This document shows, piece after piece, positions 17,199 through 25,880 of a DNA stretch of 64,000 nucleotides. The stretch's first letter is position 1, and each line of letters starts with the position of its first letter. Both the position numbers and the translations under genes were made by a program. Source of the DNA: VXNE01 sp965203615 (GTDB lineage Bacteria; Pseudomonadota; Gammaproteobacteria; Pseudomonadales; Azotimanducaceae); assembly GCA_965203615.1 (NCBI GenBank), contig OZ241900.1, forward strand, positions 186,001-250,000, written 5' to 3'. The notes below the pieces were generated by a model. The model ran no database searches, was not told the origin of the DNA, and saw nothing but the letters and a program-made list of their open reading frames with translations.

Positions 17199-20039
17199 CT
17201 ACCCGATGAGTGCCTCTTCCACCAGCCGGGTCTGCCGGTCGATGTGGTGGCTGAAATAGCCGCTGGCCGGCGATGCGAACGCCACCCGCCCGGCGTAGAA
17301 AAGGTATAGCGACACATCGTGCCGCGCCAGCACGCGGCGCATGTGGTGCTGGCTCGAGTACCAGGCGCCCTGGTTCGCCGGCTCTTCCTGGCACCAGGTG
17401 ACATATCTCAGTTGCCTGTACGGCGCGATCGCCTCGCCGAGTTCCTGTTCGGGGAACGGATAGAGCTGCTCGATGCGCAGAATGGCGACATCTTCGAGTT
17501 GCCTCTCGCGGCGCTCCTGCAGCAGGTCGTAGTACACCTTGCCGCTGCACAGCACCAAACGCTTGACCCCGTCCGGATCGAGATCGTCGACTTCCGGAAT
17601 CACGTTGCGGAAACTTCCCTCGGCCAAGTCCTCCAGCGAGGACACGGCGAGCTTGTGGCGCAGCAGGCTCTTCGGGGTCAGCGCGACGAGAGGCTTGCGC
17701 AGCGGCCGCATCACCTGCCGCCGCAGCATGTGGAACATCTGCGCCGGCGTCGTCGGCAGACACACCTGGATGTTGTGCTCCGCGCAGAGCTGCAGATAGC
17801 GTTCGAGCCGCGCGGAAGAGTGTTCCGGACCCTGCCCCTCGTAGCCATGCGGCAACAGCATCACCAGGCCACACAACCGCGCCCACTTGGTCTCGCCGCT
17901 GGTGATGAACTGGTCGATCACCACCTGGGCGCCATTGGCGAAGTCGCCGAACTGTGCCTCCCAGATGACCAGCGAGCCCGGCGTCGTCGTCGCATAGCCG
18001 TATTCGAAGGCGAGCACGGCTTCCTCCGACAACAGCGAATCGTAGACCTCGAACGTCGGCGCATCCGGCGACTCCGAGAGGTGCTGCATCGGCACGTAAC
18101 CGTCGCCGGTCTTCTGGTTGTAGACCACCGCATGGCGATGCGAGAACGTGCCGACACCCGTATCCTGGCCGGTCAATCGCACCGCGTGTCCCTGGTCCAG
18201 CAGCGTGGCGTACGCCATGGTCTCCGCGAAGCCCCAGTTGATGGGGGCCGCACCGGCGCTCATGCGCCGGCGGTCCTCGAGCAGGCGCTGCAGTTGCCTG
18301 TGCAACGCGAATCCGTCCGGAACCGTATTGACCCTGCGCGCCAACTCCTGCAGGTGGGCGAGATCCACGCGCGTATCCGCGGGCGTCGTCCACTCGTGAT
18401 CCAGGTAGGGGCGCCAGTCCACGAACAGTTCTTCGTCGGGTTCGTGCACCAGGCTCTTGGCGACGTGGTCACCCGAGTCGAGCGACGTCCGGTAGTCCTC
18501 GGCGAGCGCATCGGCCTGCGCCGCAGACGCGGCGCCCTCTTCCGCCAGGCGCGCGGCGTAGATTGCCCGCGGCGTCGGATGCTGCCGGATCGCCTGGTAC
18601 ATCAGCGGCTGCGTCTTCATCGGCTCCTCGGCCTCGTTGTGGCCGCGGCGCCGGTAGCAGACGAGGTCTATGACCACGTCCTTCTTGAACTGCATGCGGT
18701 AGTCCACCGCGAGACGCGTAACGAAGATGACCGCCTCGGGATCGTCCGCGTTGACGTGGAATATCGGCGCCCGGACCATCTTTCCGGCTTCCGAGCAGTA
18801 TTCGGTGGAGCGCACGTCGTCGATGCGATGCGTCGTGAAGCCGATCTGGTTGTTGACGATGATGTGCAGGGTGCCGCCGGTCCGGAATCCCCGCGTCTGC
18901 GACATCTGGAACGTCTCCATCACGACGCCCTGCCCCGCGAACGCGGCATCGCCGTGAATGACGATGGGCATGACCAGGTCGCCCTGGGCGTCGCGCCGGC
19001 GATCCTGCCTGGCGCGCACCGAGCCTTCGACCACGGGCGCCACGATCTCGAGGTGCGACGGGTTGAACGCGAGCGCGACGTGCATCTCGCCGCCGCTCGT
19101 CTCGACATTCGAAGAGAAACCCTGGTGATACTTGACGTCACCCATGGCCGCCATCTCCGCCAGGCGCCCCTCGAACTCGTCGAACATGTCGCCGGGGTGC
19201 TTGCCGAGGATGTTGACGAGAACGTTCAGCCTGCCCCGGTGGGCCATGCCGATGACGGTCTCGACGACACCGTGGGCGCCCGTGCGCTGCAACGTCTCGT
19301 GCAGCATGGGGATCAGGCTGTCCGCGCCCTCGAGGCTGAACCGCTTGGTGCCGGGATACTTTGCGTGGAGATACTTCTCTAGGCCTTCGGCGGCCGTCAG
19401 GCGCTCCAGCACGACGCGTTTCTCATCGGCGTCGAGCGCGGGGTTCGAGCGCGCCGCTTCCACGCGCCGGCACACCCACAACTGTTCGGCGGCATCGGCG
19501 ATGTGCATGTATTCCACGCCGATCGAGGAGCAGTAAGTGCGGTCCAGCGCATCCAGGATGTCGCGCAGGCTCGCCGTGCCGACGTCAAAGAAATGCGCCG
19601 AGCCGGTCTGAAACACCGTGTCGAGATCGGCGGGTGAGAGCCCGTGATAGGCGAGGTCGAGCTCCGGGGCGTCGGCGCGCCGCCAGACGCCGAGGGGATC
19701 CAGGCGCGCACGCCGGTGACCGCGACTCCGATACGCGGCGATCAACTCCAGCACCCGCACCTGCTTGGTCTCGTGCTCGTTCGAGATCTCTGTGCTGACC
19801 TTTTCCGGCCTCGCCCGAAGGCGGTTGCGTCCGAGCCGCCCGAAGTGTTCGACGATGGCGCCATGCGGCACGTCCGGCGTCTGTCGATGCCGGGGCAGCC
19901 CGTCGAAATAGTCGCTCCACTGTTCGGCGACCGCGCCGGGGTCGTTCAGGAACGACTCGTAGAGCGATTCGAGATACGCCGCGTTGCCGCCCGAGAGGTG
20001 GCTGCTCTTGCGCATCCGCTCAACGAAGGAATCCGCCAT
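17199..20039 (-). CDS. sucA: 2-oxoglutarate dehydrogenase E1
   Basis: Thiamine-diphosphate enzyme that decarboxylates 2-oxoglutarate and passes succinyl to SucB lipoate. The E. coli-like N-terminal segment (SGGNAAYLESLYESFLNDP) that docks the complex is present. The TPP/Mg motif (HGDAAFAGQGVVMET ... NNQIGFTT), FVTRLAVDYRMQFKKDVVIDLVCYRRRGHNE and the C-terminal ENL-type pyrimidine-binding domain are recognisable. It is 946 aa, close to the usual 930-935. It lies 97 bp downstream of sdhB in the same operon. Confidence 0.97.
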   Translation of the reverse strand: MADSFVERMRKSSHLSGGNAAYLESLYESFLNDPGAVAEQWSDYFDGLPRHRQTPDVPHGAIVEHFGRLGRNRLRARPEKVSTEISNEHETKQVRVLELIAAYRSRGHRRARLDPLGVWRRADAPELDLAYHGLSPADLDTVFQTGSAHFFDVGTASLRDILDALDRTYCSSIGVEYMHIADAAEQLWVCRRVEAARSNPALDADEKRVVLERLTAAEGLEKYLHAKYPGTKRFSLEGADSLIPMLHETLQRTGAHGVVETVIGMAHRGRLNVLVNILGKHPGDMFDEFEGRLAEMAAMGDVKYHQGFSSNVETSGGEMHVALAFNPSHLEIVAPVVEGSVRARQDRRRDAQGDLVMPIVIHGDAAFAGQGVVMETFQMSQTRGFRTGGTLHIIVNNQIGFTTHRIDDVRSTEYCSEAGKMVRAPIFHVNADDPEAVIFVTRLAVDYRMQFKKDVVIDLVCYRRRGHNEAEEPMKTQPLMYQAIRQHPTPRAIYAARLAEEGAASAAQADALAEDYRTSLDSGDHVAKSLVHEPDEELFVDWRPYLDHEWTTPADTRVDLAHLQELARRVNTVPDGFALHRQLQRLLEDRRRMSAGAAPINWGFAETMAYATLLDQGHAVRLTGQDTGVGTFSHRHAVVYNQKTGDGYVPMQHLSESPDAPTFEVYDSLLSEEAVLAFEYGYATTTPGSLVIWEAQFGDFANGAQVVIDQFITSGETKWARLCGLVMLLPHGYEGQGPEHSSARLERYLQLCAEHNIQVCLPTTPAQMFHMLRRQVMRPLRKPLVALTPKSLLRHKLAVSSLEDLAEGSFRNVIPEVDDLDPDGVKRLVLCSGKVYYDLLQERRERQLEDVAILRIEQLYPFPEQELGEAIAPYRQLRYVTWCQEEPANQGAWYSSQHHMRRVLARHDVSLYLFYAGRVAFASPASGYFSHHIDRQTRLVEEALIG

Positions 20040-20136
20040 ATTGGCCCTATCCCGCTAGTCCAGAACGCTTGTGACGCACCGGCATCCGCCGTGTGCGGCA
20101 CATCCGAACCCTCTTTGCACGAGAATGAACGCCCGG

Positions 20137-20841
20137 TCAAGTGCCGCGCGTGACCATCATGGACTTGATCTTGCCGATGGCGCGGGTGGGATTCAGGTCG
20201 CGGGGGCAGACGCTGACACAGTTCATGATGCCCCGGCAGCGGAACACGCTGAAAGGATCCTCGAGATCGGCGAGTCGCTCCGCCGTCGCCGTGTCGCGGC
20301 TGTCGGCCAGGAAGCGGTACGCCTGGAGCAGTCCCGCCGGACCGACGAACTTGTCCGGGTTCCACCAGAACGACGGGCACGACGTCGTGCAGCAGGCGCA
20401 CAGGATGCATTCGTAGAGACCGTCGAGCTTGTCCCGCTCTTCCGGCGACTGCAGCCGTTCCTGCGCGGGCGGCGGCGAGTCGTTGATCAGGTAGGGCTTC
20501 ACCCGCTCATACTGCTTGTAGAACTGGGTCAGGTCGACCACGAGGTCGCGGATCACGGGCAGTCCCGGCAACGGCCGCAGCACCAGGCGACCGCGTTTCA
20601 CGACCTCCGACACGGGCGTGATGCAGGCAAGTCCGTTCTTGCCGTTCATGTTCATCCCGTCCGAACCGCACACGCCCTCGCGGCAGGACCGCCGGTAGCT
20701 CAGGCTCGGATCCTCGGCCTTCAGCATCTCCAGGAGATCCAGGACCATCATGTCCCTGTCGGCCGGCAGATCGACGGTGACGTCCTGCATCCGGGGGGAC
20801 TCGTCCTCCTCCGGGTTGAAGCGGTAAACACTGACCTCCAT
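20137..20841 (-). CDS. sdhB: Succinate dehydrogenase iron-sulfur subunit
   Basis: Carries electrons from FAD in SdhA to ubiquinone. The [2Fe-2S] ligands are in SCREGVCGSDGMNMNGKNG and the following LAC (Cys53, 58, 61-region, 73). The [4Fe-4S] motif is CILCACCTTSCP and the [3Fe-4S] motif CRGIMNCVSVCP. It is 234 aa. The ATG at 20841 is preferred over an upstream in-frame codon because GGGGAG precedes it and family members start at this point; the sdhA stop then lies 10 bp upstream. Confidence 0.97.
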   Translation of the reverse strand: MEVSVYRFNPEEDESPRMQDVTVDLPADRDMMVLDLLEMLKAEDPSLSYRRSCREGVCGSDGMNMNGKNGLACITPVSEVVKRGRLVLRPLPGLPVIRDLVVDLTQFYKQYERVKPYLINDSPPPAQERLQSPEERDKLDGLYECILCACCTTSCPSFWWNPDKFVGPAGLLQAYRFLADSRDTATAERLADLEDPFSVFRCRGIMNCVSVCPRDLNPTRAIGKIKSMMVTRGT

Positions 20842-20851
20842 CGTCACTCCC

Positions 20852-22639
20852 CTAGTAGCTGCGCTCCGTCGGTTCAAACGTTTCCACGAGGCTGGGAGCG
20901 AAATTCACGCCGCGTTTGCCGACCCGCCCGCTGGCGGGCAGGTACAGCGAGTGGCATAGCCAGTTTTCGTCGTCCCGGGTCGTGTAGTCCTCGCGCGCAT
21001 GGGCGCCGCGGGTTTCGGTGCGCGCCTCGGCGGCGATGGCCGTAGCCTCCGCCGTTTCCAGCAGGTTGTCGAGTTCCAGCGCCTCGAGGCGCGCGGTATT
21101 GAAAGCGGCGCTCTTGTCCGCGAGGTGAGCATTGCCTATGCGCTCCCGCAGGTCGGACAGCGACTGCATGCCGGCGCGCATGTGCGTCTCGGTCCGGAAC
21201 ACGCCGAAGTTGGCCTGCATGACCTCCTGCAGTTCCTTCTTCAGCTCGGCCACGCCTTCGCCGGATGTCGACGCGTCCCAACGCCGCAGCCTTGCGCTTG
21301 CCGCCTCGACGTCCGTATCGCCCGGGTCCCGCGCGCTCGTCCCCTGCCGCATGACCTCCTCGAGGTGCACGCCCGCCGCCCGGCCGAACACGACGAGATC
21401 GAGCAGCGAGTTGCCGCCGAGCCGATTGGCGCCGTGCACCGAAACGCAGGCGACCTCGCCGACCGCATAGAGACCCTCCACCGGCAAGTCTTCGTCGCCG
21501 TCTGCGTCGCGCGTCAGCACCTGTCCGTTCACGCGGGTCGCGAGGCCTCCCATCATGTAGTGGCAGGTGGGCACGACCGGAATGGGATCCGTGATGGGAT
21601 CGACGTGCGCGAAGGTGCGCGACAGTTCCAGAATGCCCGGCAGGCGGCTGTTCAGCACCTGTTCGCCCAGGTGGTCGAGCTTGAGCAGCACATGGTCCGA
21701 TTCCGGACCAAGGCCCCGGCCTTCGAGCATTTCGATGATCATCGAACGGGCGACGACATCGCGGCTGGCCAGGTCCTTGGCATTCGGCGCATACCGCTCC
21801 ATGAAGCGTTCACCGTCCCGATTGATCAGGTACCCGCCTTCGCCCCGGCAGCCTTCGGTGACCAGGACCCCGGCGCCGTGGATGCCGGTGGGATGGAACT
21901 GCCACATCTCGATGTCCTGCACCGGCACGCCGGCGCGAAGCGCCATGCCGATCCCGTCCCCGGTATTGATGTGGGCATTGGTCGTGTTCGCGTAGATGCG
22001 TCCCGCGCCGCCGGTGGCGAGCACCGTGCCGCGCGACTTGACGAACACGACCTCCCCCGTCTCGATACGAATGGCGATGACACCAACGACCACGCCGTCC
22101 TGGTTCTGGACAAGATCGACGGCGAACCACTCCGACAGGAATACCGTTCCCGCGCGAATGTTCGCCTGGTACAGCGTGTGCAGCAGCGCGTGTCCGGTCC
22201 GGTCGGCGGCCGCGCAGGTGCGCGAAGCCTGGCCGCCCCGGCCGAAATCCTTCGACTGGCCACCGAACGGCCGCTGGTAGATGCGCCCGTCCTCGTTGCG
22301 CGAAAACGGCAGACCCATGTGCTCGAGTTCATAGACGGCCTGCGGCCCCGTGGAACACATGAACTCGATGGCGTCCTGGTCGCCGATGTAGTCCGACCCC
22401 TTGACCGTGTCGTACATGTGCCAGCGCCAGTCGTCGTCCGGATCTTCGCTGCCTATGGCGCAGGTGATGCCGCCCTGGGCGGAAACGGTGTGCGACCGGG
22501 TGGGAAACACCTTCGACAGCACCGCCGTGTTGAAGCCGGATTGCGCGAGTTGCAGGCCGGCGCGCATGCCGGCGCCCCCTCCGCCGATGATGACGCCGTC
22601 GAATTCGAGTACGCGCAGGCCGGTCACGCGAGCCTCCAT
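20852..22639 (-). CDS. sdhA: Succinate dehydrogenase flavoprotein subunit
   Basis: Catalytic subunit oxidising succinate to fumarate. Dinucleotide motif GGGGAGMRAGLQLAQSG (about 19-35), His50 in TRSHTVSAQGG as covalent FAD attachment site, the active-site HPTGI, and RLGGNSLLDLVVFGR. It is 595 aa. The ATG at 22639 gives the standard N-terminus; upstream in-frame codons read into sdhD/sdhC and are not used. It overlaps the sdhD stop by 16 bp. Confidence 0.97.
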   Translation of the reverse strand: MEARVTGLRVLEFDGVIIGGGGAGMRAGLQLAQSGFNTAVLSKVFPTRSHTVSAQGGITCAIGSEDPDDDWRWHMYDTVKGSDYIGDQDAIEFMCSTGPQAVYELEHMGLPFSRNEDGRIYQRPFGGQSKDFGRGGQASRTCAAADRTGHALLHTLYQANIRAGTVFLSEWFAVDLVQNQDGVVVGVIAIRIETGEVVFVKSRGTVLATGGAGRIYANTTNAHINTGDGIGMALRAGVPVQDIEMWQFHPTGIHGAGVLVTEGCRGEGGYLINRDGERFMERYAPNAKDLASRDVVARSMIIEMLEGRGLGPESDHVLLKLDHLGEQVLNSRLPGILELSRTFAHVDPITDPIPVVPTCHYMMGGLATRVNGQVLTRDADGDEDLPVEGLYAVGEVACVSVHGANRLGGNSLLDLVVFGRAAGVHLEEVMRQGTSARDPGDTDVEAASARLRRWDASTSGEGVAELKKELQEVMQANFGVFRTETHMRAGMQSLSDLRERIGNAHLADKSAAFNTARLEALELDNLLETAEATAIAAEARTETRGAHAREDYTTRDDENWLCHSLYLPASGRVGKRGVNFAPSLVETFEPTERSY

Positions 22640-22995
22640 ATCACCCAGATCGCCCACGCCCCGTAGGCGAAGAGCACGAGGCCAACGGCAACCTGGTAGG
22701 CAAGGCGAACGACCGTCGCGGCACTGCCGAAGTAATGCGGCCGTAGATAGTCCGTGCCGACAGTCCACATGCCGATCCACGTGTGCCCGATGAGCGACGC
22801 GATGGCGAGGGAGGCGAAAACCATCATCACGGGCGTACCCAGGTATGCCACCAGTTCCGCGTGCCCCGCGCCCGGGTTGACGGCGAACCAGCCGCCGACG
22901 CAAAGAGCGAATAACCCCAGGATGACCGCCGATATGCGCTGCACCAGAAAATCGAAAAGCCCGCGACGGCCGGGGCTCGCGGCGTTCGCTACCAC
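22624..22995 (-). CDS. sdhD: Succinate dehydrogenase membrane anchor subunit SdhD
   Basis: Membrane subunit with three predicted helices (RISAVILGLFALCVGGWF, VMMVFASLAIASLIGHTWIG, LAYQVAVGLVLFAYGAWAIW) that helps bind haem b and ubiquinone. The His in LIGHTWIGMW is the likely haem ligand. The start is taken as the GTG at 22995, because VVANAASPGRRGLFDF then aligns with the E. coli opening MVSNASALGRNGVHDF; it overlaps the sdhC stop by 7 bp. An ATG at 23049 would add 18 glycine-rich residues and is less likely. It is 123 aa. Confidence 0.9.
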   Translation of the reverse strand: MVANAASPGRRGLFDFLVQRISAVILGLFALCVGGWFAVNPGAGHAELVAYLGTPVMMVFASLAIASLIGHTWIGMWTVGTDYLRPHYFGSAATVVRLAYQVAVGLVLFAYGAWAIWVIWRLA

Positions 22996-23369
22996 AGCCA
23001 GGCTCCAAGTCCGACCGCCGCCGCCGCGGCCAAAACGAGTACGGTCCATGAACTCCTGCGACCCCCTTCGAGCGAATCGCCCAGGTGGAAGTCGAGCAAC
23101 AGGTGCCGGATACCGGCCAGCAGGTGGTAGCAGAGCGCCACGAGCACCGCCCACAGGGCCGCCTTGCCGGGTGGCGTTGCGAGCAGCGACTCCGCCTCGG
23201 CAAAACCGGATTGCGACCTGAGCGCGCTGTCGAGGAGCCAGATCAGGTAACCGGAACCGACGAACAGCAACGCGCCCGAGACGCGGTGCGTGATCGACGC
23301 GACCGCCGTCACGGGAAGAAAACTCGTCGGCGACAGATCGATTGGGCGATCAGCCGAAGCTCGCGCCAT
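22989..23369 (-). CDS. sdhC: Succinate dehydrogenase cytochrome b556 subunit SdhC
   Basis: First gene of the sdhCDAB operon. Contains RPIDLSP and SITHRVSGALLF, the SdhC signature near the quinone site, and the haem-ligand region HLLAGIRHLLLDFH in the second helix; three helices in 126 aa. Start at the ATG 23369. The region upstream is occupied by repeats (23417-23912), so the operon promoter must lie within or next to repeat DNA. Confidence 0.94.
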   Translation of the reverse strand: MARASADRPIDLSPTSFLPVTAVASITHRVSGALLFVGSGYLIWLLDSALRSQSGFAEAESLLATPPGKAALWAVLVALCYHLLAGIRHLLLDFHLGDSLEGGRRSSWTVLVLAAAAAVGLGAWLW

Positions 23370-23416
23370 GTGGTCCCCGCATACCCTGAATGGAGAATGA
23401 GTCTAGTGCTCCGTCA

Positions 23417-23912
23417 CACCCAAATCTACGGGTATCTGCGGCACTACCGTGGAACAAGTGTGTCCCGGGAGCGCCAGCGACCGGGGACGCTTGTTGCATG
23501 GTCGACGAGCGGGGCCGGGCCACGGGCAACGCCGGAGGCGTCGGCCGTGGGGCACTTTTTGCCCCCTGGTGGTTCTCATGCGAGGGGTGCCCCCTCGCGC
23601 TCCCCGGCTGAGGGCTGTTCTCATGCGAGGGGTGCCCCCTCGCGCTCCCCGGCTGAAGGCTGTTCTCATGCGAGGGGTGCCCCCTCGCGCTCCCCGGCTG
23701 AAGGCTCCGTTGCTCCTCCTTGTGTGGTGCCTGCCACACCGCGTCGTCGCGCCTCGCCAGGAAACAAAAATCCCTCGCAGCTACACTCCCGTGGGACAAA
23801 CGCCTCCGGGGAGCGACAGCGACCCGGGGCGGTTGGTCCATGGGCGACGAGCGGGGCCGGGCCACAGGCGGTGCCGAAGGTGCCGGCTGTGGGGCACTCG
23901 CACATTTGGGTG
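23417..23912. repeat. Composite repeat element bounded by 9-bp inverted repeats
   Basis: The ends are CACCCAAAT (23417-23425) and its reverse complement ATTTGGGTG (23904-23912). Inside, an imperfect direct repeat of about 110 bp occurs at 23449-23558 and 23789-23898, sharing GACGAGCGGGGCCGGGCCAC. Between them lie three 45-bp tandem units. No transposase is encoded. It could be a non-autonomous mobile element or a recombination-grown repeat cluster. Confidence 0.6.
23575..23709. repeat. Three tandem 45-bp units
   Basis: Units at 23575-23619, 23620-23664 and 23665-23709 are nearly identical; the last five bases of unit 3 diverge. Each contains the palindrome GAGGGG-TGC-CCCCTC, which could fold into a six-pair hairpin. 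Twenty bases of the unit recur at 56747-56766 in an unrelated ABC transporter gene. Confidence 0.9.
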
Positions 23913-23944
23913 GACAAACACTAGCAGCCCGTCAACCTAAAGCG

Positions 23945-24949
23945 TCAAAGCCGATACACCCTGGCCGCGGTGCCATAGAACATCTCCTGCTTCTCGTCCT
24001 CGCTGAAGTCACGGACGATCTTCTTCATGCCATTCCACATCACGTGGTAGGAGATGGACATCTTGTCCACCGGAAAGTTGCTCTCGAACATGCACCGCGA
24101 CGGCCCGAAGCAATCGATGGTGTGCAGGTAGTACCGTTTCTGGGCCTCGGCGAACTCGTCGGAAGTCGGCGGCATTTCGCGCCCATCCCAGCCGAACCCG
24201 TTGTCCGGCATCGCCAGGCCACCGAGCTTGGCAATCACGTTGGGACACTCCGCAATGGCGGCGATGTCCTCTTTCCACTGCGGGAAGATCTCTTCCTGCC
24301 GCCCGGCATAGTGGCCCACGCCCAGCGGCGTGCCGAAGTGATCGAGGACCATCGTCGTTTCCGGCACGCCGCGCGCGAGTTCCAGGTAGTCGCGGTTCTG
24401 ATGGAAGAAGTGCCACGTGTCGTAGGTGTAGCCGAGCTCACCGAGCCTGCGCATCCCCGCTCGAAAATCGGCTTCGCCGTAGGGACAGGGTCGCCCCCTT
24501 CCGGGATTGGTCAGCGTGCCCGTGGTGTCGCTCGGCCCGGCGTGGCGGATACCGCGAAACAGTCCCCGACCCGCCGCCTCGTGCGCCTGCAGCACCTCTT
24601 CGACGCCATCGGCAAGACCCAGGTCAGCGTGGCTGACGATACCGGCGATGGTCGCCGATCCTTCCCGTTCCGCGCTTTCCCTCGCGACGCGGGCGACGAA
24701 CTCGGTCTCGCCCACCGGTCTCAGGTGCTCCGGGCCATCCTCCCGATAGCCCGAACGGCACTCGATGTAGACGGTCTTCTCGATGCCGTGTCCCGATTCC
24801 GTGTCTCGCCAGAGATCTTCCAGCATGTAGCGGCCCAGCCTCCTGGGCGTTTCCCATAGGTGGTGATGGGCATCGATGATCGGCCGCTCCGGATCGACAA
24901 TCTCCTCCTCTACTGCGGCGAACCACTCCTCACTGTGCGGTTTCGGCAT
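23945..24949 (-). CDS. Amidohydrolase-2 family metal-dependent hydrolase
   Basis: TIM-barrel hydrolase of the amidohydrolase-related (PF04909-like) group. The first metal motif is IIDAHHHLWE (about residues 25-32); LDHFGTPLG and the final Asp in ESNFPVDK are also in place. Substrates in this group include lactones and aromatic carboxylates, and the true one cannot be told. The ATG at 24949 is chosen because GAGGAG sits 7 bp upstream; an ATG at 24967 has its AGGAG only 2 bp away. It gives 334 aa. The gene stands alone between two repeat regions. Confidence 0.85.
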   Translation of the reverse strand: MPKPHSEEWFAAVEEEIVDPERPIIDAHHHLWETPRRLGRYMLEDLWRDTESGHGIEKTVYIECRSGYREDGPEHLRPVGETEFVARVARESAEREGSATIAGIVSHADLGLADGVEEVLQAHEAAGRGLFRGIRHAGPSDTTGTLTNPGRGRPCPYGEADFRAGMRRLGELGYTYDTWHFFHQNRDYLELARGVPETTMVLDHFGTPLGVGHYAGRQEEIFPQWKEDIAAIAECPNVIAKLGGLAMPDNGFGWDGREMPPTSDEFAEAQKRYYLHTIDCFGPSRCMFESNFPVDKMSISYHVMWNGMKKIVRDFSEDEKQEMFYGTAARVYRL

Positions 24950-25035
24950 CGATTTCTCCTCGGCCATGGCTCCTGGTGAGCCGCTATTGTCGCTCAAATC
25001 GCAGGATTCCCGGCATTGCCATCCCGCCGCTCGTC

Positions 25036-25121
25036 GTGTGTCCGAAACAGAAGTCGTCGTTCGGGGCGTCGTGTGTCCGAAACGAGTTATGTGTGTCCAA
25101 AACACGGTGTGTGTCCGAAAC
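25036..25121. repeat. Repeat array 1 (GTGTGTCCGAAAC)
   Basis: Four copies of the 13-mer GTGTGTCCGAAAC at 25036, 25071, 25091 (one mismatch) and 25109, spaced 18-35 bp. It lies directly upstream of the TPR gene and divergent from the amidohydrolase gene. The same core occurs, inverted, in the arrays near 28.1-28.4 and 29.8-30.0 kb. Confidence 0.8.
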
Positions 25122-25152
25122 GGCGTGTTTTCCAACGCGATATGCTTGAACG

Positions 25153-25695
25153 ATGTTCGATCCCATCCGAACGCGGATCAGCCTGGCACTCGCGGCGATG
25201 CATGCCCCCCCGCCCGCGGACACGCCCGAACTCGATGTACTGTTCGCCAAGCTCGGCGCCGGCGGGCGCGACCGCGCCGAAACGGAACAGCAGATCTGGA
25301 CGATCTGGTGTTCGCACGAGGATGACGCCGCCGCCCACGCGATGCTCGCAGCGATCCGCTCGCTGGAGGGCAGCGACTTCGTGAGCGCGGGCAAGACGCT
25401 CGACCGGATGGTCCGCCGTTGGCCCAACTGGGCGGAAGCCTGGAACAAGCGCGCGACCCTGCGTTTCCTGGAAGACCGCGACGTGGACAGCCTCAGCGAC
25501 ATCGTCTACACGCTGCAGCGCGAACCTCGCCACTTTGGCGCACTTGCCGGATTCGGCCAGATCTGCCTGCGCAGCGGCGACATGGAGTCTGCGCTGATGG
25601 CATTCGAGCGCATCCTTGCATTAAACCCAGGCGAGAAAGAATTACGGCAAACTGTTGAAAAAATGCGTAAAAAAGTCAAGCAAACCATCCATTGA
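25153..25695 (+). CDS. Tetratricopeptide-repeat protein
   Basis: 180-residue soluble protein. Residues from about 70 to 165 form helical TPR-type pairs (AGKTLDRMVRRWPNWAEAWN; GALAGFGQICLRSGDMESAL; AFERILALNPGEKELRQTV), a protein-protein interaction fold. No signal peptide. The partner and role are unknown. The ATG 25153 is the first after repeat array 1; no clear ribosome-binding site precedes it. The C-terminus is lysine-rich. gltA follows 185 bp downstream on the same strand. Confidence 0.8.
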   Translation: MFDPIRTRISLALAAMHAPPPADTPELDVLFAKLGAGGRDRAETEQQIWTIWCSHEDDAAAHAMLAAIRSLEGSDFVSAGKTLDRMVRRWPNWAEAWNKRATLRFLEDRDVDSLSDIVYTLQREPRHFGALAGFGQICLRSGDMESALMAFERILALNPGEKELRQTVEKMRKKVKQTIH

Positions 25696-25880
25696 GCGCG
25701 TATTCGGCAGCAACCGCCATCAAGTCCCGGAACACGAAAGCGGCAGCGCCGAGACCACTCGATTCCCGAGCCTTTTGGGGTGGCAATCGCGGAAGCCCGG
25801 TTTGACAATCGAAGGTGGCAGTCGAGAGAATGGACGGCCCACTGGAGCGCAGGTTCCATCCCGGGGAGGATGCAGAAAAT

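Larger units (their letters stand above)
23370..23944. other. Repeat-filled intergenic region upstream of sdhC
   Basis: 575 bp between the sdhC start and the end of the amidohydrolase gene, both on the minus strand. No convincing gene is present; the open frames here are repeat translations rich in Gly, Arg and Pro. The content is the composite repeat described separately. An operon promoter for sdhC is expected but not identified. Confidence 0.6.

Noticed and set aside
22996..23049. Upstream ATG start for sdhD
   Set aside because: Adds a Gly-rich stretch inside sdhC; the GTG at 22995 aligns with known SdhD starts and overlaps the sdhC stop as expected.
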